Source: Rallus limicola
Taxonomy: Eukaryota; Chordata; Aves; Gruiformes; Rallidae
DNA: 64,000 bases
Direction of reading: 5' to 3'
Assembly (NCBI GenBank): GCA_022605955.1
Contig: JAKCOZ010000006.1
Span: 1,922,001 to 1,986,000 of the forward strand
Positions within the stretch are counted from its first letter, which is position 1, and the number at the start of each line of letters is the position of its first letter. Made by a program: the position numbers and the translations under genes. Below, in pieces: positions 1 to 15,645 of the stretch. The notes under the pieces were generated by a model. That model worked only from the letters and a program-made list of their open reading frames with translations, was not told the DNA's origin and made no database searches.

Positions 1-869
1 GAAGAGGGACTGCTGCTAGCCTCTGCAGATGGAGATGGATGGGGATGCTGCAGTCCAAGGGCTGTACTGGAACCTGCACGGTGCACACTACTCATTACCT
101 GCTTGTTTTACACCACACAGCACCATCCCCAGCCACACATCCTAGGTGGGCTGTGAAGCAGGAATATTTGCTCCCTGTTCTACTGTGCAGCAGCGTAAAG
201 TGCTCTCTGAAACACGCTGCTCCCATAGGATCACCAGTTAAATTCCCCTCTTCAAGGTGTCTTTTTGAGCAGTTGGCATCCTCTGGGACAGGGGCAGCTG
301 CCCAAGGGTTGTATCCTCACCCCCAGGTAACTCTTCTTGTGTTTCAGGAGCTGCAGTGATTTTTATCACTGCAGCCAGCCCACTTCTTCCCAGGCATGAA
401 CAGCACAGTGTTTCAGACAACCAGACAACTCATCCATCAACCTGAGAATATCCCTTGAATGCATCCTCCTTGGCAAAACCCAATCACAGCTCCACCAAAA
501 TTAAAAAATAATAATTTAAATCTAAAAAATGGAAAAAACAACCCATCCTCCCCACCTTCCCAACACCAAAACACCCCGTTTTGTTGTCTCAACAGCCCAG
601 CTTGCAGCCAGGTCCCCATAGCAGCAGGAGCCTCACCATAGGCACACCGTGTTCGCAAAGGACTGCGGGGTCCTCTCAGGTGAAGGCATCGCCTGAGGAA
701 AAGGAGTTATTAATAGAAAGCAAAGTGTGTTCTCTAGGTAACACCCCACACATTGGGCTTGGGGAGGAGAGATGAGTTGGAGGTTAAAATGGTTACTTGG
801 TGAACAGCTTGGTTTGTGTACGTGCATATGTGTGTGTGTACATCCACATATACATGTAAAATAAAATAT
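1..869. other. no gene seen
   Basis: Unique-looking sequence with no long open frame that resembles a known protein and no recognised repeat. It includes a short A-rich patch around 497-545 and a TG/CA-rich patch near 820-850 just before the CR1. Confidence 0.5.
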
Positions 870-1458
870 AAAGGACCACAGAACCATAGGGGTTGGAAGG
901 GACCTCCAAAGCCCATCGGGTCCAACCCCCCCTGCCAAAGCAGGCTCCCTAGGAGAGGTCACACAGGTGGGTGTCCAGACGGGGCTGGAATCTCTCCAGA
1001 GAAGGAGACTCCACACCCCCTGGGCAGCCTGTCCCAGGGCTCCCTCACCCTCACTGGGATAAAGTTCTTCCACATGTTGGTGTGGAACTCCCTGTGCTCC
1101 AACTTGAGGCCATCACTCCTTGTCCTGTCCCCACAGACACTGAAAAGGGGCTGGCCATTTCCCCCTGCATCCCACCCTTCAGCTATTGATAACCATTGAT
1201 CAGATTCCCTCTCAGGCTTCCTTTCTCCAGGCTGAACAGTCCCAGCTCACTCAGCCTTTCCTCATAGGGAATTTTATCCACTCCTTTAATCATCTTTGTG
1301 TCCCTCCTCTGGACTCTCTCCAGGAGATCCCTGTCTTTTTTATCCCAGGGAGCCCAGCACTGGACACAACACTCCAGGTGGGGCCTGACCAGGGCAGAGC
1401 AGAGGGGGAGGATCACTCCTTCAACCTGCTGGCCACACTCCTCCTGATGCCCCCCAGA
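870..1458 (-). mobile_element. CR1 LINE 3' fragment
   Basis: 5'-truncated CR1 non-LTR retrotransposon whose 3' tail is at the left. The minus strand from about 1416 to 1183 still encodes the end of the CR1 reverse-transcriptase ORF (motifs LERVQRR, MIKG, YEERL, LFSLEK), followed by the conserved 3' untranslated part ending in 'ggttggaagggacctcc' as read on the plus strand. It belongs to the same subfamily as the copies at 44735-45198 and 62683-62990. Confidence 0.93.
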
Positions 1459-2510
1459 AATGCATCATGTAGGAAGGATGTACAGAATGCTGAACTATAA
1501 ATAAAGATAAAGTTTCCATCCTACAAAACTTTTCTAAAACTGCTTTTTTCCCCTCCTGGCTGGTGCTGATGGTCAATGCTACAAGAACATCTGTGCTCTC
1601 ACCCTTGTCAGCAAGGTTTATTTGGAGATGTCAGCATTAGCCCTGTGGATATATTCACCTAAGAGCAAAGAGTGCAGAAGTACTTAGAGCATGAAGGCTT
1701 CTTCAGCTTGTAGAAGACAAGAAAAGCAAAGGTCATGCTCTAAATGTGAGAGGAGACAAATTTACAGCACCTGTTAGTGATTTATTTGGCAAAGAAAGGA
1801 CAGGGAAAGTCATTAATTAGCTGATCCCTCTTCTCTTTATTTATTGTTTGTGTTACAGCCATAGCTTGAAGCTGCCAAGTGAGAGTGGGGTCTGCTCTGT
1901 AGCATCTGCTCCTGCATCCAGGAAAAGCTGGTGGTCTAAACAGACATGGAATTGACTGGAAGGGGAAAAGGAGAGATGTTGGATACATCCTTTAATATGA
2001 TAAATTATTTAGGAGACAAAAGAAATGTGAAAATCTATCTTGTTTTCAGTAAAGCACTTAATACAGGGCCACGTGGGAAATTATTAATTAAGCCAGTGAG
2101 CACGAGCATCAGCAGAACAGGGAAACTGGGCAAGGGAAATGACAGTGATGAGCATCAGAAGGTTGAGCTGCAGCCTGGAAGGAGGTTACCAGTGTTTAAT
2201 ATTTTTAAGGTTGACTTTGGCACAAAAAAAAGTAGGGCAACACTGATGAGACCTCCTAACAGCATGATACTGTAGGCAGCACCAGTACGATGGAGGATCA
2301 GGGTATTGGAGGAGGAGAAAGGCTTGACTTTTTTTTGACCTTGACTGCTGTGTCCAAACTGGGATGGAAATTATTGGTACTAAATTCTGAGCGTGGCATT
2401 AATCACCAGGGTTGTTTATTTTTTTTCCTATGGGATGGGAGCTCCAAGGCTGAATTGCCTAAGTTGAAGAACAACATGGAATTCCTGGTTATCAAAGGGT
2501 GAGAGATTTA
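1459..2510. other. no gene seen
   Basis: Low-GC, unique-looking sequence. A frame of 109 codons (1946-2275, plus) shows no recognisable domain and nothing around it suggests a gene. Confidence 0.5.
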
Positions 2511-2800
2511 TAATCACAGAATCACAAGGTTGGAAAAGACCTTTAAGATCATAGAGTCCAACTGTTCCTGTCCTGTGCTAAACCAGATCCCTAAGTACCT
2601 CATCTACCCATCTGTTAAACACGTCCAGGGAAGGTGACTCAATCCCCTCCCTGGGCAGGCTGTTCCAGCCCCTGATGACTCTTTCAGTGAAGAACTTTTC
2701 CCTCACATCTCATCTGACCCTTCCCTGGTGCAGCTTGAGCCCATTTCCCCTTGTCCCATCTCCTGTCACTTCGGTGAAGAGATGCCCACAAACACAGCAT
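2511..2800 (-). mobile_element. CR1 LINE 3' fragment
   Basis: Starts with the reverse complement of a CR1 tail ('aatcacagaatcacaaggtt') and continues through the conserved 3' block to about 'ctcctgtcacttcgg'. Same subfamily as 30296-30570 and 54424-54692, recognised by 'aagacctttaagatcat'. Non-coding part only. Confidence 0.9.
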
Positions 2801-3574
2801 GGGAGTCTTGGCAGATGGGGACCTCATCTCCAAAGGTCAACAGTCTACATCTGTGTTTAAGAAACAGTGATTTCATCTAGGAAAAACTGGAAACAAATGG
2901 TTGGTATGGGGAACAAAAGGAGACTAAAAAAAAAAACCAACTTTGACTTGCTAGTCAAAGAGCCAAACAATGTGGATACTGTACTTGGAGACACAGAGCA
3001 GTGTCCTCCAGACAGGAGGAAAGCCCCAAGTAACCCAGACAACACAGAAGCAAAATATAGCCTGTCCGTTGACTTACTCTGACTGGAAATGGGATGATGG
3101 TTGGACTAGAGACCGAGGTCTTGGCACAACCTTCCAGCTGGGATTGTGCAACTAGAAATTTGCTGTTTCTGAGGCAAAGCCTTGGGTTTTAGCTGTAAAG
3201 ACTAAATAATGGGGTACTTATGATTGGGCTTACTGGTTCAGAGGGTCCCACCCAGTCCCGTGTGCCTAAAAGTCCCTGATGAGGTGACAAAGCTGAGCAG
3301 AAGCAGAAGAAAAATTGCTCACGTACATTGAGTCCATCACCTGAATGCCACCTCCCCTTCTTCCCCCGCTCAGCCCCCTCCTACAGCATGCACAGGCCAG
3401 CTCTACCTTGCACACAGACAAAGCAACAAAATTCAGTATTGCCTGCACTGCTGAGGAGCTCACAGCTGGCTTTTGGGGCTGGATATTGTCCACCTTAGTG
3501 TGACCGAATGGAATAGACTGGCAAATACTCCAACCTGGGGATACTACCAAGAGCCTTTCTCAGCTAGTTGACTG
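2801..3574. other. no gene seen
   Basis: Unassigned intronic sequence with an A-rich run at about 2928-2938. No supported feature. Confidence 0.5.
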
Positions 3575-3885
3575 TATCATAGAATCCCAGACTGGTTTGG
3601 ATTGGAAGGAACCTCAAAGCCCATCAAGTTTCCACTCCTACCATGGGCAGGGACACCCCCCACCAACCCAGAGTGCCCAAAGACCCATCCAACCTGGCCT
3701 TGAACCCTGGCAGGGATTCAGGACCAGCTCCAGCTTCTCTGAGCACTCTGTTCCAGGGCCTCCCCACACTCCAGGAAGGATTTCTGCCGCACACTTCTCC
3801 ATCTTAGCCCTTTCAGTTTAAAGCCATTACCCCTTGACCTACCATCATACACCCTTGTTACCTGTCCCTCTCCAGCTTTCAAATA
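3575..3885 (-). mobile_element. CR1 LINE 3' fragment
   Basis: Opens with 'atcatagaatcccagactgg', the inverted CR1 tail, followed by a diverged 3' block ('ccatgggcagggacaccccc', 'cctggccttgaaccctggca'). Ends near 3885. Non-coding. Confidence 0.9.
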
Positions 3886-4595
3886 TCCAGAGGACATGGC
3901 AGGACAGCTGCCCATCCACAACACCCACCTGCATCCTCTTCATGTCTCACTATGTACAAGGGCTTCCTCCAAGTATGGTTAGTACATACTCATAGGACTG
4001 GTCCTCGTGGTATCAGCAGACGTCCAATGTCCTCCTGCTTCTAAAGGCAGGTATCAAGCAACTGCTGAGCCAAGCCTCAGCCTTTAGCCAAAGGCACCAA
4101 ACATCTCTTTGAATGGCTTTGCCCAGATGGAAGAAAACAGCCTTCCCTTCCCTTCCAGCTGAGAGCAAAACTGGATCCATTTGCTGGTGTGCATTACTTT
4201 AATGGCACTCTCACCCAAATTGAGAGTTCACAGCAGAAGGGACACTGGGAAATGAGATCTGCCCAGGAATGTTCTCTGAACATTCACTGAAGTCTGGGAC
4301 AGCCCACACTCACATTGTTATACCCCTTAAGCCCCTCAAAACAAGATGGTTGCACCCAAGCTGCTCACTAGGGTGAGTTCTTTGCTTATACCCACTCCCA
4401 AATGAGCCTGGGGAGAGATGTAAGAATGTAAATGATGAAGAATGGAAATGATCCTGGGCCCCCATGCCCAAGGACGTGTGCTGGAACTGTTTATCTCACT
4501 AACACAGACCCAGTCTATGGGTCTGATGAGACATTTCAGAAGGCAACGGAAAAATTTCCCACCAATTCTGGCACACCTGACAGCACAGCAGTGTT
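3886..4595. other. no gene seen
   Basis: Unassigned sequence between two CR1 copies. The part from about 4430 could be an older CR1 5' continuation but I cannot show it. Confidence 0.4.
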
Positions 4596-4764
4596 ACCAA
4601 GTGTCACACCCATGTGGGACACGTCCTCCACTGGAGATTTTCAAGAATGGGTTAGATAAAAATCAACCTAGTGTGGTCTAGATATATCATCCCCTTCCTG
4701 AGAAATGGGATGTGGCCCAGATGATCTCAGGAGGTCCTTCCGGTCCTACATTTCCACAACTGTA
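4596..4764 (+). mobile_element. old CR1 3' end
   Basis: Diverged plus-strand CR1 tail: 'actggagattttcaagaatg' followed by 'gatgatctcaggaggtcctt', matching the usual end of older CR1 subfamilies. Its 3' end abuts the next, inverted CR1 copy tail to tail at about 4764. Confidence 0.7.
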
Positions 4765-4765
4765 A

Positions 4766-5365
4766 TCATAGAATCATAGACTGGTCTGGGTTGGAAGGGA
4801 CCCCAAGGATCACACAGTTCCAACCCCCTGCCACAGGCAGGGCCACCAACCTCCAGGCCTGGAGCTACACAAGGTTGCCCAGGGCCCCAGCCAACCTGGC
4901 CTTGAACACCCCCAGGGATGGGGCACCCACCCCCTCTCTGGGCAGCCTGTTCCAGCCCCTCACCACTCTCTCTGTAAAAAACTCCCCCTAATATCTAATT
5001 TAAACCTTCCCTCCTTTAGCTTTAATCCATCCCCCTTGTCCTGCCAGTCTCTGCCCTTTAACAAGCTGATTCCCCTCCTGTTTCTCTGCTCCCTTCAGGG
5101 ACTGGAAGGCTGCAATGAGGTCCCCCCGCAGCCTTCTCTTCTCCAGGCTGACCCAGCCCAGCTCCCTCAGCCTCTCTCCATAGGGGAGCTGCTCCAGCCC
5201 TCTAATCATCTTCATGGCTTCCTCTGACCCCTCTCCAACAGTCCCACAACTTTCTTGTACTGGGTGCCCAGGTCTGGACTCTTAGCTGGGGCCTCCTGAG
5301 GGCAGAGCAGAGAGGGACAATCCCCTCCCTGTCCCTGCTGCCACCCCTCTGCTGATGGAGCCCAG
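4766..5365 (-). mobile_element. CR1 LINE 3' fragment with RT end
   Basis: Well preserved minus-strand CR1. It begins with the inverted tail 'atcatagaatcatagactgg'. The minus strand at 5000-5215 encodes the end of the reverse-transcriptase ORF ([23 protein letters not shown]) and, further in, degenerate upstream coding sequence to about 5365. Same subfamily as 19498-19895 and 50695-51325. Confidence 0.93.
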
Positions 5366-6190
5366 GATCCCATCGCCCTTCGGAGCTGCAAGAGCCACTG
5401 CTGGCTCATGGGAAGTTTTTCATCCACCAATGATGAAGTATGATTCCCTGTCCTCATGTAGCTTCCTCCAGCCCTCTTATGTGGACATCTGGACATCCCT
5501 CCCGAAATCACCACTTCCATTTCTCAGAAGAACACACAGCAAGTCTCCAGCACTGACTCATTCATCTCTACAGCTACTACAGATTCTCATTTGCTCCACA
5601 TCTTTAGTACCTCCAGGGTTTGAGATGAACGACAATAACATTAGCAACAGGCAATTCATTAATACTAGAGGCAGTCCAAAATTTTCCATTGAAGCCTTCT
5701 TTGTTTTTTTCTGGGAGGAAAGAAAATTGGGGGGGGGGGGGAATAATTGTTTTGGTAAAAAAAAATAATCTCTTTTTGATGAAGACCTTGAAACCTGGGT
5801 TTTGCAGTATTACTTCCCTGGGGAAAATGCATTGCTTGACTACCCATTCCATCAATCTTCAAAGAGGGTGACATTTCCCCTTTTCTATATCTTTTTTCCT
5901 TCAGAAGGAAAAAGAAAAGGCACCAGAAGGAGAAGAATGCAAGAAATGCAAGACAAAGGGAAAAAACCACCCTCAAAGCACCTAATTCTCACAATTTTCC
6001 ATCATTTTCAAACAGAAATGGAAAACATTCATTTCTGTCTTGCATTTTTGTCAAATGTACTTCTAACTGTGACTGCCACCAGCCACTGCCTGCACATTTT
6101 ATCACCTACTCTCTTTGGTCCCAGATTCCAGAAGTCAACCCCAGCTTGCTCCATCCTTCAACAGGGAGAAGATCTCTGCCCATCCCTTCC
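5366..6190. other. no gene; poly-G run
   Basis: No gene seen. It contains a 13-base G run at 5729-5741 and several short A- and T-rich runs between 5700 and 5960, which produce chance open frames rich in Phe and Pro on the minus strand. Confidence 0.5.
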
Positions 6191-6734
6191 AGGAGTTTGT
6201 GGCCAGTAGGTCTGGGGAGGGGATTGTGCCTCTGGACTGGGCACTGGGGAGGCTGCACCTCGAGTGCTGGGTCCAGTTCTGGGCTCCTCAGCATCAGAAG
6301 GACATGGAGGTCCTGGAGCGAGTGCAGAGAAGGGCAACCAGGCTGGGGAAGGGGCTGGAGGGCAAATCCTCTGAGGAGCAGCTGAGGGAGCTGGGGGTGT
6401 TGAGCCTGGAGAAGAGGAGGCTCAGTGCCCCCCCTGCCCTGCCAGGAGGGTGCAGAGAGGTGGGCGCTGGTCTCTTCAGCCAGGGGACAGGAGATGGGAC
6501 AAGAGGCAATGGGCTCAAGCTGTGCCAGGGCAGGGTCAGCTCAGATGGGCAAAGTTCTTCCCTGGCAGAGTTGTGGGTCTGTGGCACAGGCTGCCCAGGG
6601 AGGGGATTCAGTCACCATTCCCTGGATGTTTTTTGAAAAAGGGTAGATGAGGTACTTAGGGACCTGGTTTAGCACAGGACAGGAATGGTTGGACTTGATG
6701 ATCTTAAAGGTCTTTTCAACCTTGTGATTCTGTA
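6191..6734 (+). mobile_element. CR1 LINE 3' fragment with RT end
   Basis: Plus-strand CR1. It enters in the last part of the RT ORF (frame around 6230-6420 with LERVQRRATR and LREL..LSLEKRR motifs), passes through the 3' block and ends 'aaccttgtgattctg' near 6734. Confidence 0.92.
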
Positions 6735-7621
6735 AATTCTGAGTTCAGAGGGCAAAAACCCTCCCAAGCACTGGAGTCACCAAGGCCACCTCTGTGCCCA
6801 ATACAGATAAAGCCCTCAATGATGCCACTAGATCCTCCTCCAGGACATCTGAGAATTGAACAAGAAAAGGCTCCATCCAGCAGAAACAGCTTTCCAAGGA
6901 GCTCCAAGGCTCCTCAGGCTGAGTCCTGACTCCTATCTAAAAGTCATGTCACCCACATAAACCTAGAATTCCTACCCACTGAAGGATGGCCTGGTCTTCA
7001 CTTGATCCCTCAGGGTCCCTAGGCCACCAGGAGAAGCAGGACTACAAATAAGAGAGGGAGGTGAAGGCAGATGCAACCTGCTCCTGTAGTGCTGCTTGGG
7101 CAGCACATGCTTTGGACAGGAGAGCTGAGACAAGAAGCATCTCGGTGCTGGAAGCTGCATCACATCAAAGCATGCCCAGCCCCAGTTGGTGGACTAAAGC
7201 ACCTCAACCCCAAAAGAACTGCAGCAAACAGAAGAACAATGCCCTGGAGCTGCACTCTGACATATTCTGTGGGCTCAGGTAGGTCACACTGCAACCCTGC
7301 CTCAGTTTCCCCGCAGCCAAAGATGAACAATCATAGACCCCTTTTTGGCAAGCAGATACCATCATGCACAACTTGATCACCTTCAAAACTACCTCCTACT
7401 GACAGCTTCAAACCAGATGCTGCCCTGGGAGTCACTTAACTTTTGGAGAGGAATGAGCATGCCCTCCTATCGTTTCCCTTGGTTTGCCAAGGGAATTTAC
7501 TTGGGCATAAGTACATAAACAAATGTTACACATAAATGAATGTTTAATAAACATGCATGATATAGATATAATATAAATACTATGAATAATATACACTGTT
7601 TCAATAATATACATAATTCAG
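6735..7621. other. no gene; AT-rich end
   Basis: Unassigned sequence that becomes strongly AT-rich at about 7500-7620 (repeated ATA/TAT steps), immediately before the 5' edge of the next CR1. Confidence 0.5.
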
Positions 7622-8776
7622 GTGATCAGTCACAGTCAGTATGGGTTTAAGAAAGGTTGGTCCTGCTTAGCCAACTTGATCTATCACAGGGTGACCCGCC
7701 CAGTGGTGAGGGAAAGGCTGTGGATGTTGTCTACCTGGACTTCAGTAAAGCCTTTGACACCGTTTCTCACAGCATTCTCTTGGAGAAACTGGGAGTTCAT
7801 GGCTTGGGTGGGTGTAAAATGGCTTCATCAGGGAAAGAACTGGCTGGGTGGCCAGGCCTAAAGTGGTGAATGAAGCTAAATCCAGTTGGCCAGTTCCAAG
7901 TGGTGTCCCCAGGGCTCAGTGCTGGGGCCAGTTCTCTAGTATCTTTATCAATGACCTGGATGAGGGGATCAAGGGCACCCTCAGTAAATTCACAGGCAAT
8001 GCCAAGTTGGGTGGGAGTGTTGATCTGCTGGAGGGTGGGAAGGGTCTATAGAGGGATCTGGGCAGGCTGGATCAATGGGCCAAGACAACTGTGTGAGGTT
8101 GAACAAGGCTCAGTGCTGGGTCCTGCCCTTGGGTCACACACACCCCTGGCAGTGCTGCAGGCTGGGGGCAGAGGGGCTGGAGAGCTGCCCAGCAGACAAG
8201 GACCTGGGGGTGTTGCCCAACAGCTATCTGAACATGAGCCAGCAGCATGCCTGGGTGGCCAAGGCAGCCAACAGTATCCTGGCTGGTGTCAGTAGCAGTG
8301 TGGCCAGCAGGACCAGGGCAAGGATTGTCCCATCTGGTGAGGGCACCCCTTGAGTGCTGGGTTCAGTTTTGGGCCACTCACTACCAGAAGGACATGGAGG
8401 TGCTGGAGCAGGTCCAGAGAAGGGAAGTGGAGTGAAAAAGGGAAATTGCTCTCTGCAACTATCTGTAAGGAGGTTGTAGTGAGGTAGGGGTTGGTCTCTT
8501 CTCCCAGCTAACAAGTGATAGGACAAGAGGACACAGCCAGAAGTTCTGCCAGGGGAGGTTTAGATTGGATATTAGGGAAAGTTTCTTCCCCAAAAGGCTT
8601 GTCAAGCACTGGACGAAGCTGCCAAGGGCAGTGGTGGAGTCCCCATCCCTGGAGGTATTTGAAAGCTGGGTAGATGTGGTGCTCAAAGATATGCTTTAGT
8701 GGTGGCCTTGGCAGTGCTGGGTTCATGGCTGACTCCATGATCTTAAGGATCTTCTTCAACCTAAATGACTCTTAGA
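7622..8776 (+). mobile_element. long CR1 copy with broken RT domain
   Basis: The longest CR1 in the window. The frame at 7657-7869 carries a recognisable piece of the reverse-transcriptase palm (VVYLDFSKAFDTVSH-like). Later frames at 7848-8051 and 8075-8353 continue the same ORF2 in other phases, so the coding sequence is frameshifted and inactive. The element ends in a CR1 3' block near 'aacctaaatgactcttagatt'. The 5' end is truncated within the RT domain. Confidence 0.9.
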
Positions 8777-10535
8777 TTCCACATACTCTGCAGGAGCTCT
8801 GGGCACACACAGCCCTGCCACAGCTGCTCTGGCCTCACTGAAAGCTTCTGGGCTCAAACACTAATGTTGGCACATCATCCACCCCTCGGCCTGGGAGTAT
8901 CCTCCATCCCTCTTGGCCATCATTGCTGGCCATCACCTCTGCTCTCTAGGTCTGAGCAGTCCTGGGAAGAGGTCACAGGCTCACAACCTCTGCAATATTA
9001 ATTTTTCTTGATATAAAGAGGTTGGAAAAGGGAATTCCTCCTCTTAGCATGGATTTCCCTGATGACCTTGGGCAAGTTGCATACTCTATCCCATGCTCTG
9101 CTCCCTTGCTTGGAAATGATACTCAGGAGGACAGCCAGTTTAAAAACCTTTGCTGGTGTGCTCTTTGGTTTCATCAAGGAATTGTTTCCCAGCCTTGGAG
9201 CATCACATTATGCTGATATGCAGTGTTGGCAGAGGACTGTAAGGAAATCTCCCCCTGCTCGCTGCTCCTGGGGAGCCTTCAACCATACCCAAGCACAGCA
9301 AAGGCCACAGAGGATAAACCCCAAGTGAACCACCCTTCCTCCTGTAGAAAAAGGTCACCAAGAGATAATTTTGGCTGCTGGGTGGCCCAAAATGGTCTCC
9401 ATCCTTGGAGATGTTCAAAACCCACCCAGGAGGGACTCCTGTGAGCAGCAAGGTCCTTGATAGTAATAGGGATTTGGAGAATTTGACTTTCAAAAAGAAC
9501 CCAAACAATAAATAAACACTTAAAAGATGCCTAATTTGAGCAGAAAATGAGAACAATTAGCCACAACATCACTTGTGCATTAATGAAGAGGCGCTTATGT
9601 TCCAGGGCTGAGCGTCACAGCAAACACTGCTCCTGCAACACGCTCCAAGGAAGAAAAACATGGAAGTGAGAGACCTGAGAAGGACCCCAGAGGGGAGGAA
9701 GAAGAAGCTGTGAGGGCGTCCTGACAGATAAGGAGCAACACAGGGAGGGCTGAAGCTGTCAAGTTCCTCCTGGGTTCAACATCTGAGCTGACCCAACCCC
9801 TTTGATCAGGGAGGAAACACAGCCCAGCCCACCTTGTATGAATGTGCTTGAGCAGACAAGAGGGATAATACACGAAGGGATGGGAGGGTGAGCAATCTGC
9901 ATTTAAATATGCAAGTAAATAAGCCTAATTATCCTTTGATCCAGTGGAAGAAAGCAACACAACAGCTCTCCAGCTCTAGGACTGCTTTAGTCCTGCCATC
10001 AGCTGAACTGACACGATCCCAGAGCCTGGGAGATGACCAGACACAAAGCTGAGTCAAAAATCAGGGTTGATCAAAACACACCAAGGGGACTGTGTCACAC
10101 CTGGGAAACCCTTTCCCCACACCCTCCAAAAACCCCTTGGACATTTTCTCTTGTCACAGGCAGCCAACCGCTGTCACACCCGGATGCACCTGAGCCCACA
10201 GCAGCGCTCACGTCCCCAGCAAGACGCAAACCCCAGCTAAACCTGGAATCTCACTGCTCAGACCATTTCCCTACCCAGGGACATGGGAAAGCAGATGATT
10301 GCCAGCTCTTGCTGTGCCACACAGTCACCGGTGGGGCAGAGGAGTCAGACCCCAGCTTCATTTTACATCTGCCTGAATTTTACTACCTGTTTGATGGCAA
10401 GGTGTCACCTCTAAACCCCCTTAAACCCCTCAGGGAAGAAAATCCATCACTCTTGTGACAGCATAAACACCTCAGCATTCACATGGCTATGGAGGGGGGG
10501 AGCAGAAAAGGCTGCAATGACACTTTGGTCACAAC
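8777..10535. other. no gene seen
   Basis: MAP6 intron sequence without a supported gene. GC content and CpG frequency begin to rise near the right end. One faint CR1 relic is listed separately. Confidence 0.5.
9385..9450 (+). mobile_element. possible CR1 relic
   Basis: The phrase 'tccatccttggagatgttca' followed by 'aaaacccacc' matches an internal part of the CR1 3' block. The flanks do not continue convincingly, so this is a short, decayed relic at best. Confidence 0.4.
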
Positions 10536-11063
10536 AATCCCCAGCTTTGCTCTTTGCTACCTCCACCCCGGCCACGGCGGTGGTGGGCTCTGCCAAAGAA
10601 AGCTCTGGAAAACACGGTCGCAGCAAATCCTCCTTTCAAACATACACACAAGGGGCAGCCACCCCACCACTTTTGTTTTGCATTCCAGGCACATCCCAAC
10701 CCCTTCACTCAGGGAGAGAAATAACAACAGCATCCGGCGGGAAGGGAGTTCCACGCTCCGAATCCCAAACCGGGTCCCTTCCTGGGGTGAAATCAGGGCA
10801 CCTCTTTTGAAGCCCGGGGGGATGATGATGAGGAGGAGGGGTGGACACAGAGCCAGGAGACAGAGGGATGTGCCACCCCCCTCCCCCGCCACCGCGCTGC
10901 GTTAAACATGGCAGCATCCGAAGGCTGCCCCACCCAAGCGGCCTAGGACGCGCATCACCCGCATCCCGCCGTGTCCCTAGGATGCTTTGTCTCAGGGATG
11001 CTACCGGTCCGGGGCGGTGCGTGGGATCCTGCCGCGCTTGGGGCATCCCACTCACGCGTGGGA

Positions 11064-11078
11064 CCCCCCCCCCCCCCC
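11064..11078. repeat. C15 homopolymer
   Basis: Fifteen consecutive C on the plus strand in the MAP6 intron 1 part of the CpG island; G-rich on the MAP6 sense strand. Confidence 0.95.
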
Positions 11079-11368
11079 ATCTGACCCCCGGGATGCAGTG
11101 CGGCCGCTGGTCCTTTGGGTGGGTTCCTGGGGCTGGCTGGGATGTGCTTGGAAAGGACCGGTGGTGACTTGCACATCCCGGGGAAGGCACCCAAACCTCC
11201 CCCTGCCGAAAACTAGCTGGCGGCGGGTGTCTCTGAATTTTGGGATGCGGGGAGTGGGGAACGACACAAGGGGGGGCACGGACGCCCAAACCTGCTCCGA
11301 AACATACCCGGGAAAAAGGATCCGTGGGGACGCGCAACACAGAGAAGCGGGGAATTTTAAGGGCTCCT

Positions 11369-11385
11369 CCCCCCCCCCCCCCCCC
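11369..11385. repeat. C17 homopolymer plus (CA)n
   Basis: Seventeen consecutive C followed by a short CA run, about 180 bases inside MAP6 intron 1. On the MAP6 transcript strand this is a G run able to form quadruplex structures. Confidence 0.95.
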
Positions 11386-11563
11386 ACACACACACCGATC
11401 AGCAACCCCCCTGAAATGCTTCGGAGCCGCGTTCACCCACCTCCCGGGGTGGCATCTCCCTCCCGGGGATGAGCAAGAGGGTACCGGGGACGGGCAGGGG
11501 AGGAGCCGGCAATGGTTGGGGTTCAGGATTTGGGGGATGGGGGGTAGGGGATAAGGGGGGTTA

Positions 11564-14900
<3,337 letters not shown>

Positions 14901-14903
14901 TGC

Positions 14904-15645
14904 TCCTGGGTCGGGACAACCCCTGTTATCCATCCAGGTCAGGAGATGATGGGCTGGAAAGCAGCCCTGAGAAGGACTTGGGGGACTCGTGGGTGAGAAG
15001 CTGGACATGAGGTACCAGTGTGTATCTGCAGCCCAGAAGCCAACCCCATCCTGGGCTGCATCCCCAAGAGTGTGGCCAGCAGATGGAGAGAGGGGATTCT
15101 GCCCCTCTGCTCTGCTCTGGGGAGACCTCACCTGCAGTGCTGGGTCCAGCTCTGGAGCCCTCAGCACAAGAAGGACATGGACCTGCTGGAGCATGTCCGG
15201 AGGAGGCCACAAAAATGACCCCAGGGCTGGAGCAGCTCTGCTGTGAAGCCAGGCTGGGAGAGTTGGGCTGGCTCAGCCTGGAGAAGAGAAGGCTGCAGGG
15301 GGACCTTAGAGCCCCTTCCAGTCCCTGAAAGGTGCCTGTAGGAAGCTGGGGAAGAACTGTTCCTGAGGGCATGGAGTGATAGGATGAGGGGGGATGGGTT
15401 GAAACTCGAAAAGAGGAGATTTAGGTTGGGTATCAGGAAGAAGTTCTTCACTCTGAGGGTGGTGAGAACCTGGCCCAGGTTGCCCAGAGAGGTGGTGGAG
15501 GCCCCATCCCTGGAGACATTCAAGGTCAGGCTTGATGCGGCTCTGGGCAACCTGCTCTAGTGAAGATGTCCCTGCTCACTGCAGGGTGGCACTAGATGGC
15601 CTTCAGAGGTCTCTTCCAACCTCAGAGCTGCCCCAGTGATTTCTG
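14904..15645 (+). mobile_element. CR1 LINE fragment
   Basis: Plus-strand CR1 that starts inside its ORF2 region ('ggacaacccctgttatccat', 'tcaggagatgatgggctgga') at the end of the minisatellite. It runs through the RT end (LEHVRRR-like, LGWLSLEKRRLQGDL-like frames at 15018-15328) and the 3' block, and ends near 'gtctcttccaacctcagagc'. Confidence 0.92.

Noticed and set aside
7622..8353. Functional reverse transcriptase gene
   Set aside because: The RT motif is real but the ORF is split over several frames and truncated at its 5' end, so it is a dead CR1 copy.
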